From: Brevibacillus choshinensis
Lineage (GTDB): Bacteria; Bacillota; Bacilli; Brevibacillales; Brevibacillaceae
Direction: 5' to 3'
Length of the DNA stretch: 64,000 bases
Assembly: GCF_001420695.1 (NCBI RefSeq)
Contig: NZ_LJJB01000013.1
Span: 124,065 to 188,064, forward strand
Both the position numbers and the translations under genes were made by a program. Positions within the stretch are counted from its first letter, which is position 1. Every line of letters starts with the position of its first letter. Below, in pieces: positions 36,600 to 46,271 of the stretch. The notes under the pieces are model-generated. The model had not been told where the DNA came from. It made no database searches and saw only the letters and a list, made by a program, of their open reading frames with translations.

Positions 36600-37601
36600 A
36601 TGCTAGAAAAGGCCCCGGTTCTGGAAGTGAAGCAGTTAAAGACGCATTTCAAGACCGCAAACGGGATTGTGAAGGCTGTAGATGGAGTGGACCTCACGAT
36701 TTATGAAGGTGAGACGGTCGGCATTGTGGGCGAGTCCGGCTGCGGGAAGAGCGTCACCTCCCTTTCCGTTATGGGTTTGCTCCCGAAGCCAATGGCGTAT
36801 ATCGAGCAGGGGCGCATCCTCTTTTCAGGGCGAGACATTACGCAGTTGTCGGAGCGCGAGATGCGCAAGCTGCGAGGAAATGAAATCTCAATGATTTTCC
36901 AAGAGCCAATGACGTCACTCAATCCCGTTTTTACGATCGGTCAACAGCTGAGTGAACCGCTCAAACAACATACACGCCTGAGCAAAAAAGAGATTCGCCA
37001 AGCCGTTATCGCCATGCTGCAATCGGTAGGGATACCGAGAGCCGAGCAGATTATGAATGAATATCCACACCAGCTCTCAGGAGGGATGCGGCAGCGGGCC
37101 ATGATCTCACTCGCGATGCTATGCCAGCCAAAGCTGCTGATTGCCGATGAACCGACTACGGCGCTAGACGTGACGATCCAGGCTCAAATCCTGCAATTGA
37201 TGAAGGAAATCAAGGCACGAACGAACATGGCGATGATGCTGATCACGCATGATTTGGGAGTAGTCGCTGAGATGTGTGATCGTGTGACCGTCATGTACGC
37301 GGGTCAGGTCGTGGAAAGCGCAGATGTTCGCACGATTTTCAATCGTCCGACGCATCCGTACACCCAAGGCTTGCTCGCTTCGTTGCCTACGTCCAACGAG
37401 CGTAAGGGAGAGCTGCAATCTATTCCGGGTAGCGTTCCACGTCCAGACGAAGTCCCGGTTGGATGCGCTTTTGCTCCGCGTTGTTCTTATGCGACCGACC
37501 GATGCCGAGAAGAGCGTCCCCCTCTCATCGCAATCGAAAATCAGTTGTGCCGCTGCTGGTTTCCCATCAGCAAACCTCAGGAGGTGACACATGCTACCTG
37601 A
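36600..37601 (+). CDS. Peptide ABC transporter ATPase, DppD type (second system)
   Basis: A 333-residue ATPase: Walker A 'GESGCGKS', Q-loop '[10 protein letters not shown]', signature 'LSGGM', Walker B '[13 protein letters not shown]'. The C-terminal oligopeptide domain has the four-Cys pattern ('GCAFAPRC...C...CRCW'). Overlaps the next ATPase gene by 11 nt. Confidence 0.94.
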   Translation: MLEKAPVLEVKQLKTHFKTANGIVKAVDGVDLTIYEGETVGIVGESGCGKSVTSLSVMGLLPKPMAYIEQGRILFSGRDITQLSEREMRKLRGNEISMIFQEPMTSLNPVFTIGQQLSEPLKQHTRLSKKEIRQAVIAMLQSVGIPRAEQIMNEYPHQLSGGMRQRAMISLAMLCQPKLLIADEPTTALDVTIQAQILQLMKEIKARTNMAMMLITHDLGVVAEMCDRVTVMYAGQVVESADVRTIFNRPTHPYTQGLLASLPTSNERKGELQSIPGSVPRPDEVPVGCAFAPRCSYATDRCREERPPLIAIENQLCRCWFPISKPQEVTHAT

Positions 37602-38559
37602 ACCTTTACTCGAAATCAAACAGCTGAAAAAGTACTATGACATCAATAAAGGGTGGTTTCAGCCTGCGCAGCAGGTACGTGCAGTCGATGATGTCACTTT
37701 CACTGTATATAAAGGCGAGACGTTCGGGCTGGTCGGGGAGAGTGGATGCGGCAAATCGACGACAGGCAGGGCCATTCTCAAGCTGCAGGAGCTGACATCG
37801 GGAGAAATCCGATATGCAGGGAGAGACATTTCCAGGCTTCCCTATGCGGAAATGAGAAAGCTGCGGCGGAAAATGCAAATGGTATTTCAAGATCCTTATG
37901 CTTCCTTGAATCCGAAAAAAACGATCCTGCAGATTTTGACAGAGCCGCTGCGTGTCCATGGGTTGTTTACTCCTGAAGAACGCGTGCAAAAGGCTATTGA
38001 AATCCTGGAGATCGTCGGGCTGTCTGAATACCATCTGCATTCGTATCCGCATGAATTTTCAGGCGGTCAGCGGCAGCGGATCGGGATCGCTCGCGCCGTC
38101 ATCCTGCAACCCGAACTGATTGTCGCCGATGAGCCGGTTTCCGCCCTGGACGTTTCCATTCAGTCGCAGGTGATCAATCTTCTCCTGCAGTTACAACGCG
38201 ATTTTGCGTTGACCTATATTTTTATCTCTCATGATCTGGGTGTAGTCCGACATATTACGGATCGCGTCGGAGTGATGTATCTAGGGAAGCTGGTGGAGCA
38301 GGCGAAGACGGAGGAGCTCTTTGCCAATCCCAAGCATCCATACACGAGAGCGCTCTTGTCCGCCGTACCGATCAGCCATCCAGATGAAGAAAAAGAGAGA
38401 GTGATCTTAATGGGAGACGTTCCCAGTCCGCTCAACCCTCCAGAGGGATGTCATTTCCATCCGCGCTGTCCCGACTGCATGCAAATATGCAAAACCGAGA
38501 GACCACCAGTCGTGGAAGCAGGGGATCATGTCGTCGCTTGCCACTTATATGCAACATAA
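37591..38559 (+). CDS. Peptide ABC transporter ATPase, DppF type (second system)
   Basis: A 322-residue ATPase: Walker A 'GESGCGKST', Q-loop 'FQDPYASLNPK', signature 'FSGGQ', Walker B 'LIVADEPVSALDV', C-terminal 'GCHFHPRCPDCMQICK'. AGGAGG lies inside the previous gene just ahead of ATG. Completes the second importer. Confidence 0.94.
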   Translation: MLPEPLLEIKQLKKYYDINKGWFQPAQQVRAVDDVTFTVYKGETFGLVGESGCGKSTTGRAILKLQELTSGEIRYAGRDISRLPYAEMRKLRRKMQMVFQDPYASLNPKKTILQILTEPLRVHGLFTPEERVQKAIEILEIVGLSEYHLHSYPHEFSGGQRQRIGIARAVILQPELIVADEPVSALDVSIQSQVINLLLQLQRDFALTYIFISHDLGVVRHITDRVGVMYLGKLVEQAKTEELFANPKHPYTRALLSAVPISHPDEEKERVILMGDVPSPLNPPEGCHFHPRCPDCMQICKTERPPVVEAGDHVVACHLYAT

Positions 38560-38583
38560 AAACAGATGAAAAGAGGAGATCAC

Positions 38584-39765
38584 ATGTTACTCGCGATTCC
38601 AAAGCATGAACTCATTGGACGTCAAAAAAAGCTCATCGACAAGCTGCAAGCGAACCAGCTCGATTGCGCCATCATGTTCAGCGTCGTAGATATTTTCTAC
38701 CTGACAGGCTTTCATTTTCATCCAACCGAAAGACCCATCGGATTTTTCATTGATCCACAGCAAAAATCACATCTGTTTGTTCCAGCCTTGGAGCATGAGC
38801 ATGCCGAAGAGTTTGCTTGCGTAGACCATGTCCACTCGTATCCTGAGTACCCTGGCCTTCGTCATCCGATGGAGTATTTCAAGGATGCGTTGGTAGAAGC
38901 CAATTTCTCGGGGAAACGAGTCGGTTTTGATGCAGATGGATATGGTTCCTCCATGGGGTATCGCGGCCAAAAGGTCAGTCAATTCCTGGAGGCAAAAGAT
39001 TTTTCCTCTATCTATGGTTGGGTCGAGGAAATGCGGGTGATCAAATCGGCGGCCGAAATTGAATTGATTAAGGAATCGTGCCGTTGGGGCAATCTCGCTC
39101 ATCGTTTGCTGCAAAAATATTCCAAGCCAGGCTTGAGTGAAATTGAAATTACAACGAGGGCATCCTCTGAAGCCACGATGGCGATGATCGAAACTTTAGG
39201 AGCGGAGTATAAGCCTCATGGAAACACTGCTTATGCCCTGTTTCGTGGTCAGATTGGCCCGATGTCAGCTTTCCCTCATGCCGTCACACAAAATCTGGTG
39301 CTGAAAACGGGTGATACGCTGGTGACAGGAGCAGCAGGTGAAGTGTGGGGTTACCATAGCGAACTGGAGCGTACGATGTTCGTCCAAGAAGTGAGCGAGG
39401 AGCAGGAGAAATATTTCAATTACATGGTGCAAGCCCAAGACATCGCGTTCCAGCACATCAAGCCAGGCAAGCCGATGTCCTATGTGGAGGAAGCTGTTCA
39501 AGCCTTCTTCAAGGAAAACGAGATCCAGCACCTGACTTCGCACCATACGGGTCACGCGATTGGTTTGCTAGGTCATGAAGCACCATTCTTTGACCTGGGT
39601 GACCACACGATCATGCAGCCAGGAATGGTGATGACGGTAGAACCTGGCATTTACGTCCGCGGTCTCGGTGGATTCCGCCATTCGGATACCGTTGTCGTGA
39701 CGGAAGACGGCATGGAGATGCTCACCTATTATCCGCGTGATTTGGCTTCTATGATTTGCGTATAG
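38584..39765 (+). CDS. M24 (creatinase/prolidase-fold) protein with missing metal ligands
   Basis: A 393-residue protein: N-terminal creatinase domain (about 1-150) and C-terminal pita-bread domain. Of the five metal ligands of M24 aminopeptidases, H324 ('HTGHAIG') and E353 ('TVEPGIY') are kept, but the two Asp are T248 and E260 ('VTGA...HSELERT') and the last Glu is S367 ('RHSDT'). Creatinase and ectoine hydrolase share this metal-free state, so a C-N hydrolase on a small imported molecule is likelier than a Pro-peptidase (inference). ATG 38584 follows AGAGGAG; the upstream ATG 38566 precedes that ribosome site. Confidence 0.85.
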   Translation: MLLAIPKHELIGRQKKLIDKLQANQLDCAIMFSVVDIFYLTGFHFHPTERPIGFFIDPQQKSHLFVPALEHEHAEEFACVDHVHSYPEYPGLRHPMEYFKDALVEANFSGKRVGFDADGYGSSMGYRGQKVSQFLEAKDFSSIYGWVEEMRVIKSAAEIELIKESCRWGNLAHRLLQKYSKPGLSEIEITTRASSEATMAMIETLGAEYKPHGNTAYALFRGQIGPMSAFPHAVTQNLVLKTGDTLVTGAAGEVWGYHSELERTMFVQEVSEEQEKYFNYMVQAQDIAFQHIKPGKPMSYVEEAVQAFFKENEIQHLTSHHTGHAIGLLGHEAPFFDLGDHTIMQPGMVMTVEPGIYVRGLGGFRHSDTVVVTEDGMEMLTYYPRDLASMICV

Positions 39766-39786
39766 TCCAAGTAAATGTATGAGCAC

Positions 39787-39840
39787 AAGAGGGACGTCGC
39801 CTCGTGATCATTGAGATCAGAGGAGATATCCCTCTTTTTT
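39787..39840 (+). terminator. Terminator of the second peptide operon
   Basis: AAGAGGGA / TCCCTCTT stem extended by CCTC/GAGG and GATC/GATC pairs, then six T. Confidence 0.8.
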
Positions 39841-39963
39841 ATGCATTCTTCTAAAACAGTTGGAATTGAGGGATATTCATAGGTGATCTTGGCGATCTTT
39901 TTAATAGAAAAGGAATCTTATTTTGCTAGAGATCAGCTTCCTACCCATCTGGAGGTGCATGAT

Positions 39964-42822
39964 ATGTCCCAATCTATTTTGGAACAACTGAATAGTTTGA
40001 TCCAAACGAATCCCTTGGAAAAGAAAGTTTTGCTAACTGATCGTTTTGCCGTTGGCAACCAGTGGGTAGAACAGCTGGGGCGAATGAATCAGGGAAGTGT
40101 CCTCAATCTGCATGTCCAGACGCCACAGACCTTTATCCTCGAACAGAGCCGTCTCACCCTATTTGAGCAGGGTCTGACGTATACGACCTCGGAGGAAAGC
40201 TTTTGGATCATTCATTTTCTGATGCATGAGCTTGCTCGGGTGGAAGGTGCATACCTAACAGCTTCCATGCTCTCTTTTGGCATCGTCCGTTGCTTTCACA
40301 CTGCCATCGGCGAAATGCGACAGGCAGGGTTAAGGGCTGATCAGCTGGAGCCTGCTGCAAGCTTTGAAAATAAACAAAAGGGAAGCTATGTACAGGCGCT
40401 TTTGACCCGTTATGAAAGGTATTTGCAGGAGCACGCATGGGTAGACGATGCAGACTTGCAGCGCTACGTCCACCCCATGCGATTGCCCTCTATGATCATA
40501 ATCGAAGAGCAGGCTGATCTGACGCCAGCGCAGCTAGCTGCACTTGATATCCTCACACAAAGCAAGCTGTATTTTTTACGAGAGAAAGGCTCTCCACGGA
40601 TGAGTGTCATAGGCTTGCCCACAGAGAAGGCTTCCTTTTTCCACGCCCTCGGTCCTGTAGCAGAGGTTCGTGAGATGTTCCGCAGGATGGCCGAACAGCG
40701 AGTGTCCTATGATGAGGTGGAAATCATCGCTTCAGACTATCGTACTTATGCACCGATCATTCATTCTTTTGCGATGAATGCCTCCATACCATGCACGTTT
40801 TCGCAAGGCTTGCCGATGATTTACTCCCGTGTGGGGCGAGCCACAGTTCTTTACCTAGACTGGCTGGAATCAGGATACCCTCTAGATCCCATGTTGCGAG
40901 CATGCAAACAAGGGCTATTCTCTATTGCTTCCAAGGGTAAAGATCGGCAGTCGGTGATCCGGATGCTGGAATGCTCCGGGATCGGGTGGGGGAGGGAGAG
41001 ATATTCTCTTTTGCGCGCGCAACAAAACCAAGGCAATGATGAGCAGGAAAACCGAGTCAGAGAGATGTGCTTTACCTTTTTCGAACGCCTCTTCGCCGTA
41101 TTGCCTGTAGATCGCGATGCGTGGACTATGCAGGATCTCGTTCGTGGATGGCTGGTGTTTTTGGAGACTGTTCCTGTACGAACGGTCCATGATAGCCAGG
41201 TGAAACAACGGCTAAAGCAATGGGAGAAAAGCCTGCGGAATGTAGAGTTGCCTGCGATGAAGGGGGCAGACGTGATCCGATTTGGCAGAGCAGTGGTGGA
41301 GGCCATCGTTGTGGGCACAGATGGAACACCTGGTGCCGGAAAGCTGCATGTCAGCTCCTTGCAAGACGGAGGTCAGACCGGGCGTAGCAATACCTACCTG
41401 ATCGGGATGGATGAGAGTAGCTGGACAGGGGCAGCAAGCCAAGATCTAGTCCTGCTCGATGAAGAGCGCGCGAGAATCAGCCCACTCTTGCGTACAAGCG
41501 AGGAAAAAGCTGCACAGCATCTCGGCAAACGGAACAGAAGGCTGGGGATGATTCATGGAGCCTGTACCTACAGCTTTACTTCTTTTCGCATCTCTGACAA
41601 TCAGTCCTGCAATCCCGCATACGAGCTGTTGCATGTTTTTCGCCAATCGCGAGAACTCCCGGATACGACGATTGAGGAGCTGTTGGAGCAGCTAGGTCGT
41701 CCAGTGGGGTACGTTCAATCGAGCAATCCGGTTGTGCTGGATGAGCAGGAGTCGTGGATGAAGCGGTTGATTTCGCATACGGGTCAGATATATCAAGGGA
41801 ATCAGCAAGTATTGGCTGTCTATGGACATCTGGCAAACGGGGAAAAGGCGGCGAGTGCCAGAGCCGATCTGCTGGTGGGCGAATACGAGGGGGTTTTCTT
41901 ACCTGACGGAATTCCCGATGCGACAAGCGTCAGCAAGCTAGAGATGTACGCGCGCTGCCCGACTCAATTCTTTTTTCACGAGGTTCTACGGGTGAGGCCA
42001 AAAGAAGTCGCTACATTTGATCGCACCAAGTGGTTGAGCCATACACAGAAAGGAACGCTGCTGCATGCCATTTTTCATCGGTATACGGCTCAAACGCAGG
42101 AACATGGCGGAGCTCACGATCTGGTCCGTCTCGAAATAATCATGGAGGAAGAGCTCGCACGACTCAGGCAGGAGGTTCCTTCTCCTAGTACCCCGATCAT
42201 GCAGAAGGAGTGCGATGAAATCCGCCGAGATGTCGAGGTGTTCTGGGCGGGGGAGAAAAAGCGAAAGGCCGTTCCTCGGTATCTGGAATTGGCTGTGCAT
42301 CAGCAAGAGGAGATGTTTCAGGTAGAAATGAGTGAAGAGTTCATCTTGCCCTTGCAAGCTTATGTCGATCGCGTGGATGAAGTGGAGCCGGGCAAGTACA
42401 GAATTGTCGATTACAAGACAGGGGCACCGCGCAAGTTCAAGGAGCAAGAGTACTTTTCCAGAGGCACGCAATTGCAGCATGCGATCTATGCGATTGCAGT
42501 GGAGCAGTGGTTGCGAAAAACAGGCGCTGATCCGTCCGCTGAGGTAGTAGAGTCTTCTTATTACTTTCCTACTGACAAAGGTCAAGGACAGGAGGTCGCA
42601 CGTAAGCAGAATCGTCGAGAAGAGACCGCGGCTCTGGTCTCGCGGTTGACCGAGTCGATTCAGCGAGGGATATTTCCTCCCACACAGGAGGCGAGCATCT
42701 GTACATCTTGTCAGTATGAAGCGGCCTGCGGAAAACAGGCGAAAGCCATGAAAAAAAAGCGAGAGGCAGCTATGAACCAGGAGCGGTTATCTCCGTTTTT
42801 GGAGGTGGAAGATTATGCTTAA
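39964..42822 (+). CDS. AddB-like PD-(D/E)XK nuclease with Fe-S cluster
   Basis: A 952-residue protein resembling AddB, the nuclease subunit of AddAB double-strand-break exonuclease. The C-terminal RecB nuclease motif is 'YRIVDYKTG'. Four cysteines C665, C913, C916 and C922 (C...C-x2-C-x5-C) match the AddB/Cas4 Fe-S site. The N-terminal half has no Walker A, and the protein is ~200 residues shorter than typical AddB. ATG 39964 has GGAGGTG 6 nt ahead, better than the in-frame start at 39883. It overlaps the helicase gene by 8 nt, so the two products surely form one complex. Confidence 0.87.
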   Translation: MSQSILEQLNSLIQTNPLEKKVLLTDRFAVGNQWVEQLGRMNQGSVLNLHVQTPQTFILEQSRLTLFEQGLTYTTSEESFWIIHFLMHELARVEGAYLTASMLSFGIVRCFHTAIGEMRQAGLRADQLEPAASFENKQKGSYVQALLTRYERYLQEHAWVDDADLQRYVHPMRLPSMIIIEEQADLTPAQLAALDILTQSKLYFLREKGSPRMSVIGLPTEKASFFHALGPVAEVREMFRRMAEQRVSYDEVEIIASDYRTYAPIIHSFAMNASIPCTFSQGLPMIYSRVGRATVLYLDWLESGYPLDPMLRACKQGLFSIASKGKDRQSVIRMLECSGIGWGRERYSLLRAQQNQGNDEQENRVREMCFTFFERLFAVLPVDRDAWTMQDLVRGWLVFLETVPVRTVHDSQVKQRLKQWEKSLRNVELPAMKGADVIRFGRAVVEAIVVGTDGTPGAGKLHVSSLQDGGQTGRSNTYLIGMDESSWTGAASQDLVLLDEERARISPLLRTSEEKAAQHLGKRNRRLGMIHGACTYSFTSFRISDNQSCNPAYELLHVFRQSRELPDTTIEELLEQLGRPVGYVQSSNPVVLDEQESWMKRLISHTGQIYQGNQQVLAVYGHLANGEKAASARADLLVGEYEGVFLPDGIPDATSVSKLEMYARCPTQFFFHEVLRVRPKEVATFDRTKWLSHTQKGTLLHAIFHRYTAQTQEHGGAHDLVRLEIIMEEELARLRQEVPSPSTPIMQKECDEIRRDVEVFWAGEKKRKAVPRYLELAVHQQEEMFQVEMSEEFILPLQAYVDRVDEVEPGKYRIVDYKTGAPRKFKEQEYFSRGTQLQHAIYAIAVEQWLRKTGADPSAEVVESSYYFPTDKGQGQEVARKQNRREETAALVSRLTESIQRGIFPPTQEASICTSCQYEAACGKQAKAMKKKREAAMNQERLSPFLEVEDYA

Positions 42823-45800
42823 TCATGCAGCGATGGAGGATCAAGCAGCAAGGGAACGTATTTTAAATGACTTGGACACGACTTTGCTGGTTGAGGCAGG
42901 AGCTGGTTCAGGAAAAACGACGTCTCTCGTAGGACGTATGCTTAATTTGGTGAAGACGGGCAGGGCAGAGATGAAGCAGATCGCCGCGATCACTTTTACG
43001 AACAAAGCTGCTTCCGAATTGAGAGGGAGATTTCGCTTCCGCCTGGAAAAAGAGTGGGAGAAAGCTGTCGATGAAATGGAACGACAACGTTTGGAGCGGG
43101 CGTTGCAGCAAATGAATCAGTGTATGATCGGTACGATCCATTCATTTTGTGGAAGGCTGCTGCGGGAGCGACCGATAGAAGCGGGGGTAGACCCGAGCTT
43201 TAGCGAAATGGAAGAGCGGACAGCCGTCGAATGGCAAAATCGGTGTTGGGATCAGTACATAGAAATGCTGAGTGAAACCGAGCAATATGGAGCACTGGAT
43301 GAATGGCTTTCTCTGGGTGTCACCGTGGAAGATTTGCGTGTCGTTTATTTACGTGTATCCGAGTATGAGGATGTCACGATTTTTACCCAAAAGGTAGCTG
43401 AACCTGAATACGATCTCATTCGTTTGACCGTACCGGACATGCTCGTGGCGGCCAAGAAATATATCCCTACACATACTCCCGAGAAAGGCTGGGATAAACT
43501 GCAGGAAGCGATCCATCACGCCAGTCGTTTTCTGGAGCATACCGATCTTGTCGACAGTCGGAATGTCCTCGCGCTGGCCAAAATGTTCGATCGATCTCTC
43601 GACGTGGTTCAAAACCGGTGGACGGATCCAACGATGGCAAAAGAGCATCGGGATAGATTCCTTGACTGGAAGCAAACGGTACTACTTCCCTTCCTGACAG
43701 CTTGGAGGGAATATTTGCATCCGCAGCTCATCCAATTGGTACTGCCCGTCATTGCCTATAGCAGACAAAAGCGTCTGGAAGCAGGCATGCTGGATTTTCA
43801 AGATCTCCTCCTGCGTACAGCTGAGCTATTGCGACGAAATGCAGAGGTTCGTGCGTATTTTGCTCGACGCTACACTCATTTGCTCGTGGATGAGTTTCAG
43901 GATACAGATCCGATCCAGGCTGAGATGATGTTGCTGCTGACGGGAGCGGAACCTGATGAACACGATTGGCGTCACCAGGTTCCTCGTCCTGGCTCGTTGT
44001 TTATTGTCGGTGATCCGAAGCAATCGATCTATCGCTTTCGACGGGCGGACATTTCCACCTACAACTTCGTAAGGGAACGGGTTGCGGCCCATGGAGATGT
44101 GCTGCAACTGACTGATAACTTTCGTTCGGTTCACGCGATTGGAGACTTTGTGAATGAGGCCTTCGTACATCGCTTTCCACCAGCTGGGGAAGCGAGTGAC
44201 CACCAAGCGCAGTTTGTGAAAATGATGACAGTGCAGGAAAATCCCCCAGAGGAACAGCATCACGGTGTCTTTACTTTAACCATCCCAAAACAAGAGCGGG
44301 ATAAAAAAGAAGACATCGTGAATAACGATGCAGAACGGATCGCCCAATACATCGCGTGGGCATGCCAAGGGAATATGCTCATCCAGGAAAAAGGCCGAGA
44401 ATCGCTGACTGTGCGACACGCAGAGCCTGGGGACTTCCTCATCCTGCTCAAGCAGCGTCAGCATATAGGACACTATGCCGAAAAGCTGGAGCGATATGGG
44501 GTTCCCTCAGATACGACAGGCAACTGGGCCACCTATGAAGAGCTGAAAGCACTGCTGACGCTGACAACCTGTTTGAATGATTCGAGTGATCAGATTTCCT
44601 TACTTGCTGTTCTGCGAGGCATGTTTTTCGGCGTGAGCGACGAAGCACTATATCACTACCGAATGCAGGCCGGAGCCATCCGTGTAAATTCTTTACCATC
44701 AGACGCATTCTTTTCGGAAAAGGCCATGCCTGTGTACCATGCTCTTCTGCGAATTCAACGATATCGAGAGTGGGTATCCTCGTTGCCAGCTATCAGTGCA
44801 TTTACTCGGATCATCGATGACATGGGGCTGCTTCCCTATGCAGCAACCAAAGAAACAGGGGCCATCCGTTCCGGTACACTAGTGAAGCTTTTGGAGATGA
44901 TCCATCTCAAACCTTCCATTTCAGCTAGCTGGCAAGAGTTGACGTTATTTTTACAGCGGCAAAATGACGACAAAGCCATGGAGAGCTGTAGTTTATTTGC
45001 TGGTTCTGGAAAAGCGGTACGCATCATGAATGTCCATAAGGCAAAGGGACTGGAGGCACCGGTGGTGTTCTTGGCAGGCCCATGCGGCCAAAAGGTGCAC
45101 GACGCTACCGAGCATGTTGATCGTGGGACAGACCCTGCCATTGGGTATTTCACGATCCTTCGCGAAAAGGCACCCTTTCCTGACGAGCTCATCGCGCAAC
45201 CGGTCGGCTGGGAAGTAATAGCTGATAAGGAAAAGGTCTATCTTCTCGCCGAGGAGGAGCGGTTGCTCTACGTGGCGACCACGCGAGCCAGACAAATGCT
45301 GGTCATCAGTCAATATCCTTCCAAGCCGACGATAGACCCGTGGAATATGCTCCAGGATCACTTGCAGTACCAACCGGAATTGGAAGTGCCTGTTCGGGAG
45401 CTGGACATGCCACTTCAAATGAGAGAAGCCCTCGATAATTCGCTCCATTTGTGGGATACGTGGCGAAAGGAAGCATCTTTGCCCACTTTTGCACGAAGTA
45501 GCGTGACGGAAAAGGCAAAGGGGAATTTCGCAGGGGAGCTTCCTCGTCCTAAAGAGGGGAGAGGCTTGGCATTTGGTTCTGTCGTTCATCGGGTCTTGGA
45601 AGCACTCGGGAATGGCTTGGCATCAGAAAGACAGGATGCGTTTCTCCGAATGGTAGCCGAAGAAGAAGGGCTCGACCTGAAATGGCACGAAGAGGCGAGT
45701 AAGGCTGTCAAACGAGTAATCAACAGTCAGCTATGGGCACGAAGTCTTCAGGCAAGACAGTCTTTCCATGAGTTTTCCCTATTCGCCTCACGAGAAAATA

Positions 45801-46030
45801 CACGATTGAAGGGCGTTATTGACTTTTTGTTCGAGGAGGAAGATGGCTGGGTAATCGTTGACTTTAAGAACGATTTGTACGCGCCGGAGCATGAACAAGC
45901 TTTCATCGAGTTCTATCGGCCACAAGTCATGACGTATGCCGAGGAATGGGAACGGCTGGGGTATCGGGTGAAGGAAGCAGGCTTGTACTTTGTTTCTCAG
46001 GATCGATATGTAGTGACGAAGAGAGCGTGA
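42815..46030 (+). CDS. AddA-like UvrD-family helicase-nuclease
   Basis: A 1071-residue superfamily 1 helicase: Walker A 'AGAGSGKTT' (about 30-38), motif II 'VDEFQDTDPIQAEM', motif III 'GDPKQSIYRFRRAD', motif V 'MNVHKAKGLEAPVVFL', motif VI 'VATTRAR'; C-terminal RecB-type nuclease with 'GVIDFLFEEED' and 'VIVDFKND'. Shorter than typical AddA (~1230). GGAGGTGG 6 nt before ATG. With the AddB-like partner it would unwind and cut DNA ends for recombination or anti-phage degradation. Whether this is the main AddAB or a second copy cannot be told from this window. Confidence 0.92.
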   Translation: MLNHAAMEDQAARERILNDLDTTLLVEAGAGSGKTTSLVGRMLNLVKTGRAEMKQIAAITFTNKAASELRGRFRFRLEKEWEKAVDEMERQRLERALQQMNQCMIGTIHSFCGRLLRERPIEAGVDPSFSEMEERTAVEWQNRCWDQYIEMLSETEQYGALDEWLSLGVTVEDLRVVYLRVSEYEDVTIFTQKVAEPEYDLIRLTVPDMLVAAKKYIPTHTPEKGWDKLQEAIHHASRFLEHTDLVDSRNVLALAKMFDRSLDVVQNRWTDPTMAKEHRDRFLDWKQTVLLPFLTAWREYLHPQLIQLVLPVIAYSRQKRLEAGMLDFQDLLLRTAELLRRNAEVRAYFARRYTHLLVDEFQDTDPIQAEMMLLLTGAEPDEHDWRHQVPRPGSLFIVGDPKQSIYRFRRADISTYNFVRERVAAHGDVLQLTDNFRSVHAIGDFVNEAFVHRFPPAGEASDHQAQFVKMMTVQENPPEEQHHGVFTLTIPKQERDKKEDIVNNDAERIAQYIAWACQGNMLIQEKGRESLTVRHAEPGDFLILLKQRQHIGHYAEKLERYGVPSDTTGNWATYEELKALLTLTTCLNDSSDQISLLAVLRGMFFGVSDEALYHYRMQAGAIRVNSLPSDAFFSEKAMPVYHALLRIQRYREWVSSLPAISAFTRIIDDMGLLPYAATKETGAIRSGTLVKLLEMIHLKPSISASWQELTLFLQRQNDDKAMESCSLFAGSGKAVRIMNVHKAKGLEAPVVFLAGPCGQKVHDATEHVDRGTDPAIGYFTILREKAPFPDELIAQPVGWEVIADKEKVYLLAEEERLLYVATTRARQMLVISQYPSKPTIDPWNMLQDHLQYQPELEVPVRELDMPLQMREALDNSLHLWDTWRKEASLPTFARSSVTEKAKGNFAGELPRPKEGRGLAFGSVVHRVLEALGNGLASERQDAFLRMVAEEEGLDLKWHEEASKAVKRVINSQLWARSLQARQSFHEFSLFASRENTRLKGVIDFLFEEEDGWVIVDFKNDLYAPEHEQAFIEFYRPQVMTYAEEWERLGYRVKEAGLYFVSQDRYVVTKRA

Positions 46031-46099
46031 GTAGCGAAGTTCATTTATAGGCGGATTGATATTTTGTCTAGTCATTCATTTTGATGAGCTTTCCCAGAG

Positions 46100-46127
46100 A
46101 AACCTGTCGGATACGTGCAGGTTTTTT
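46100..46127 (+). terminator. Terminator after the AddAB-like pair
   Basis: AAACCTG / CAGGTTT stem with 11-nt loop and a T6 tail. Confidence 0.8.
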
Positions 46128-46220
46128 GGGTTGTCTCGTTTATGCGAAGCAGGAAAACGAATGGATAATCCAAAAACACATTGACTATTAATAGATGAAA
46201 ATATAAAGTGTCTATAAATA

Positions 46221-46249
46221 AACAATTAATTTGGTTGTTTGTTTATAAT
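46221..46249 (+). promoter_or_regulatory. Operator/promoter of MFS gene 1
   Basis: Palindrome AACAA-N9-TTGTT (46221-46239), 4 nt later a perfect TATAAT (46244-46249) without a good -35. The same arrangement precedes the minus-strand operon at 59981, suggesting one shared regulator. An alternative promoter TTGACT-N15-TATAAA lies at 46181-46207. Confidence 0.5.
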
Positions 46250-46271
46250 ACGTGGAGAGGGGCACGTTCTT

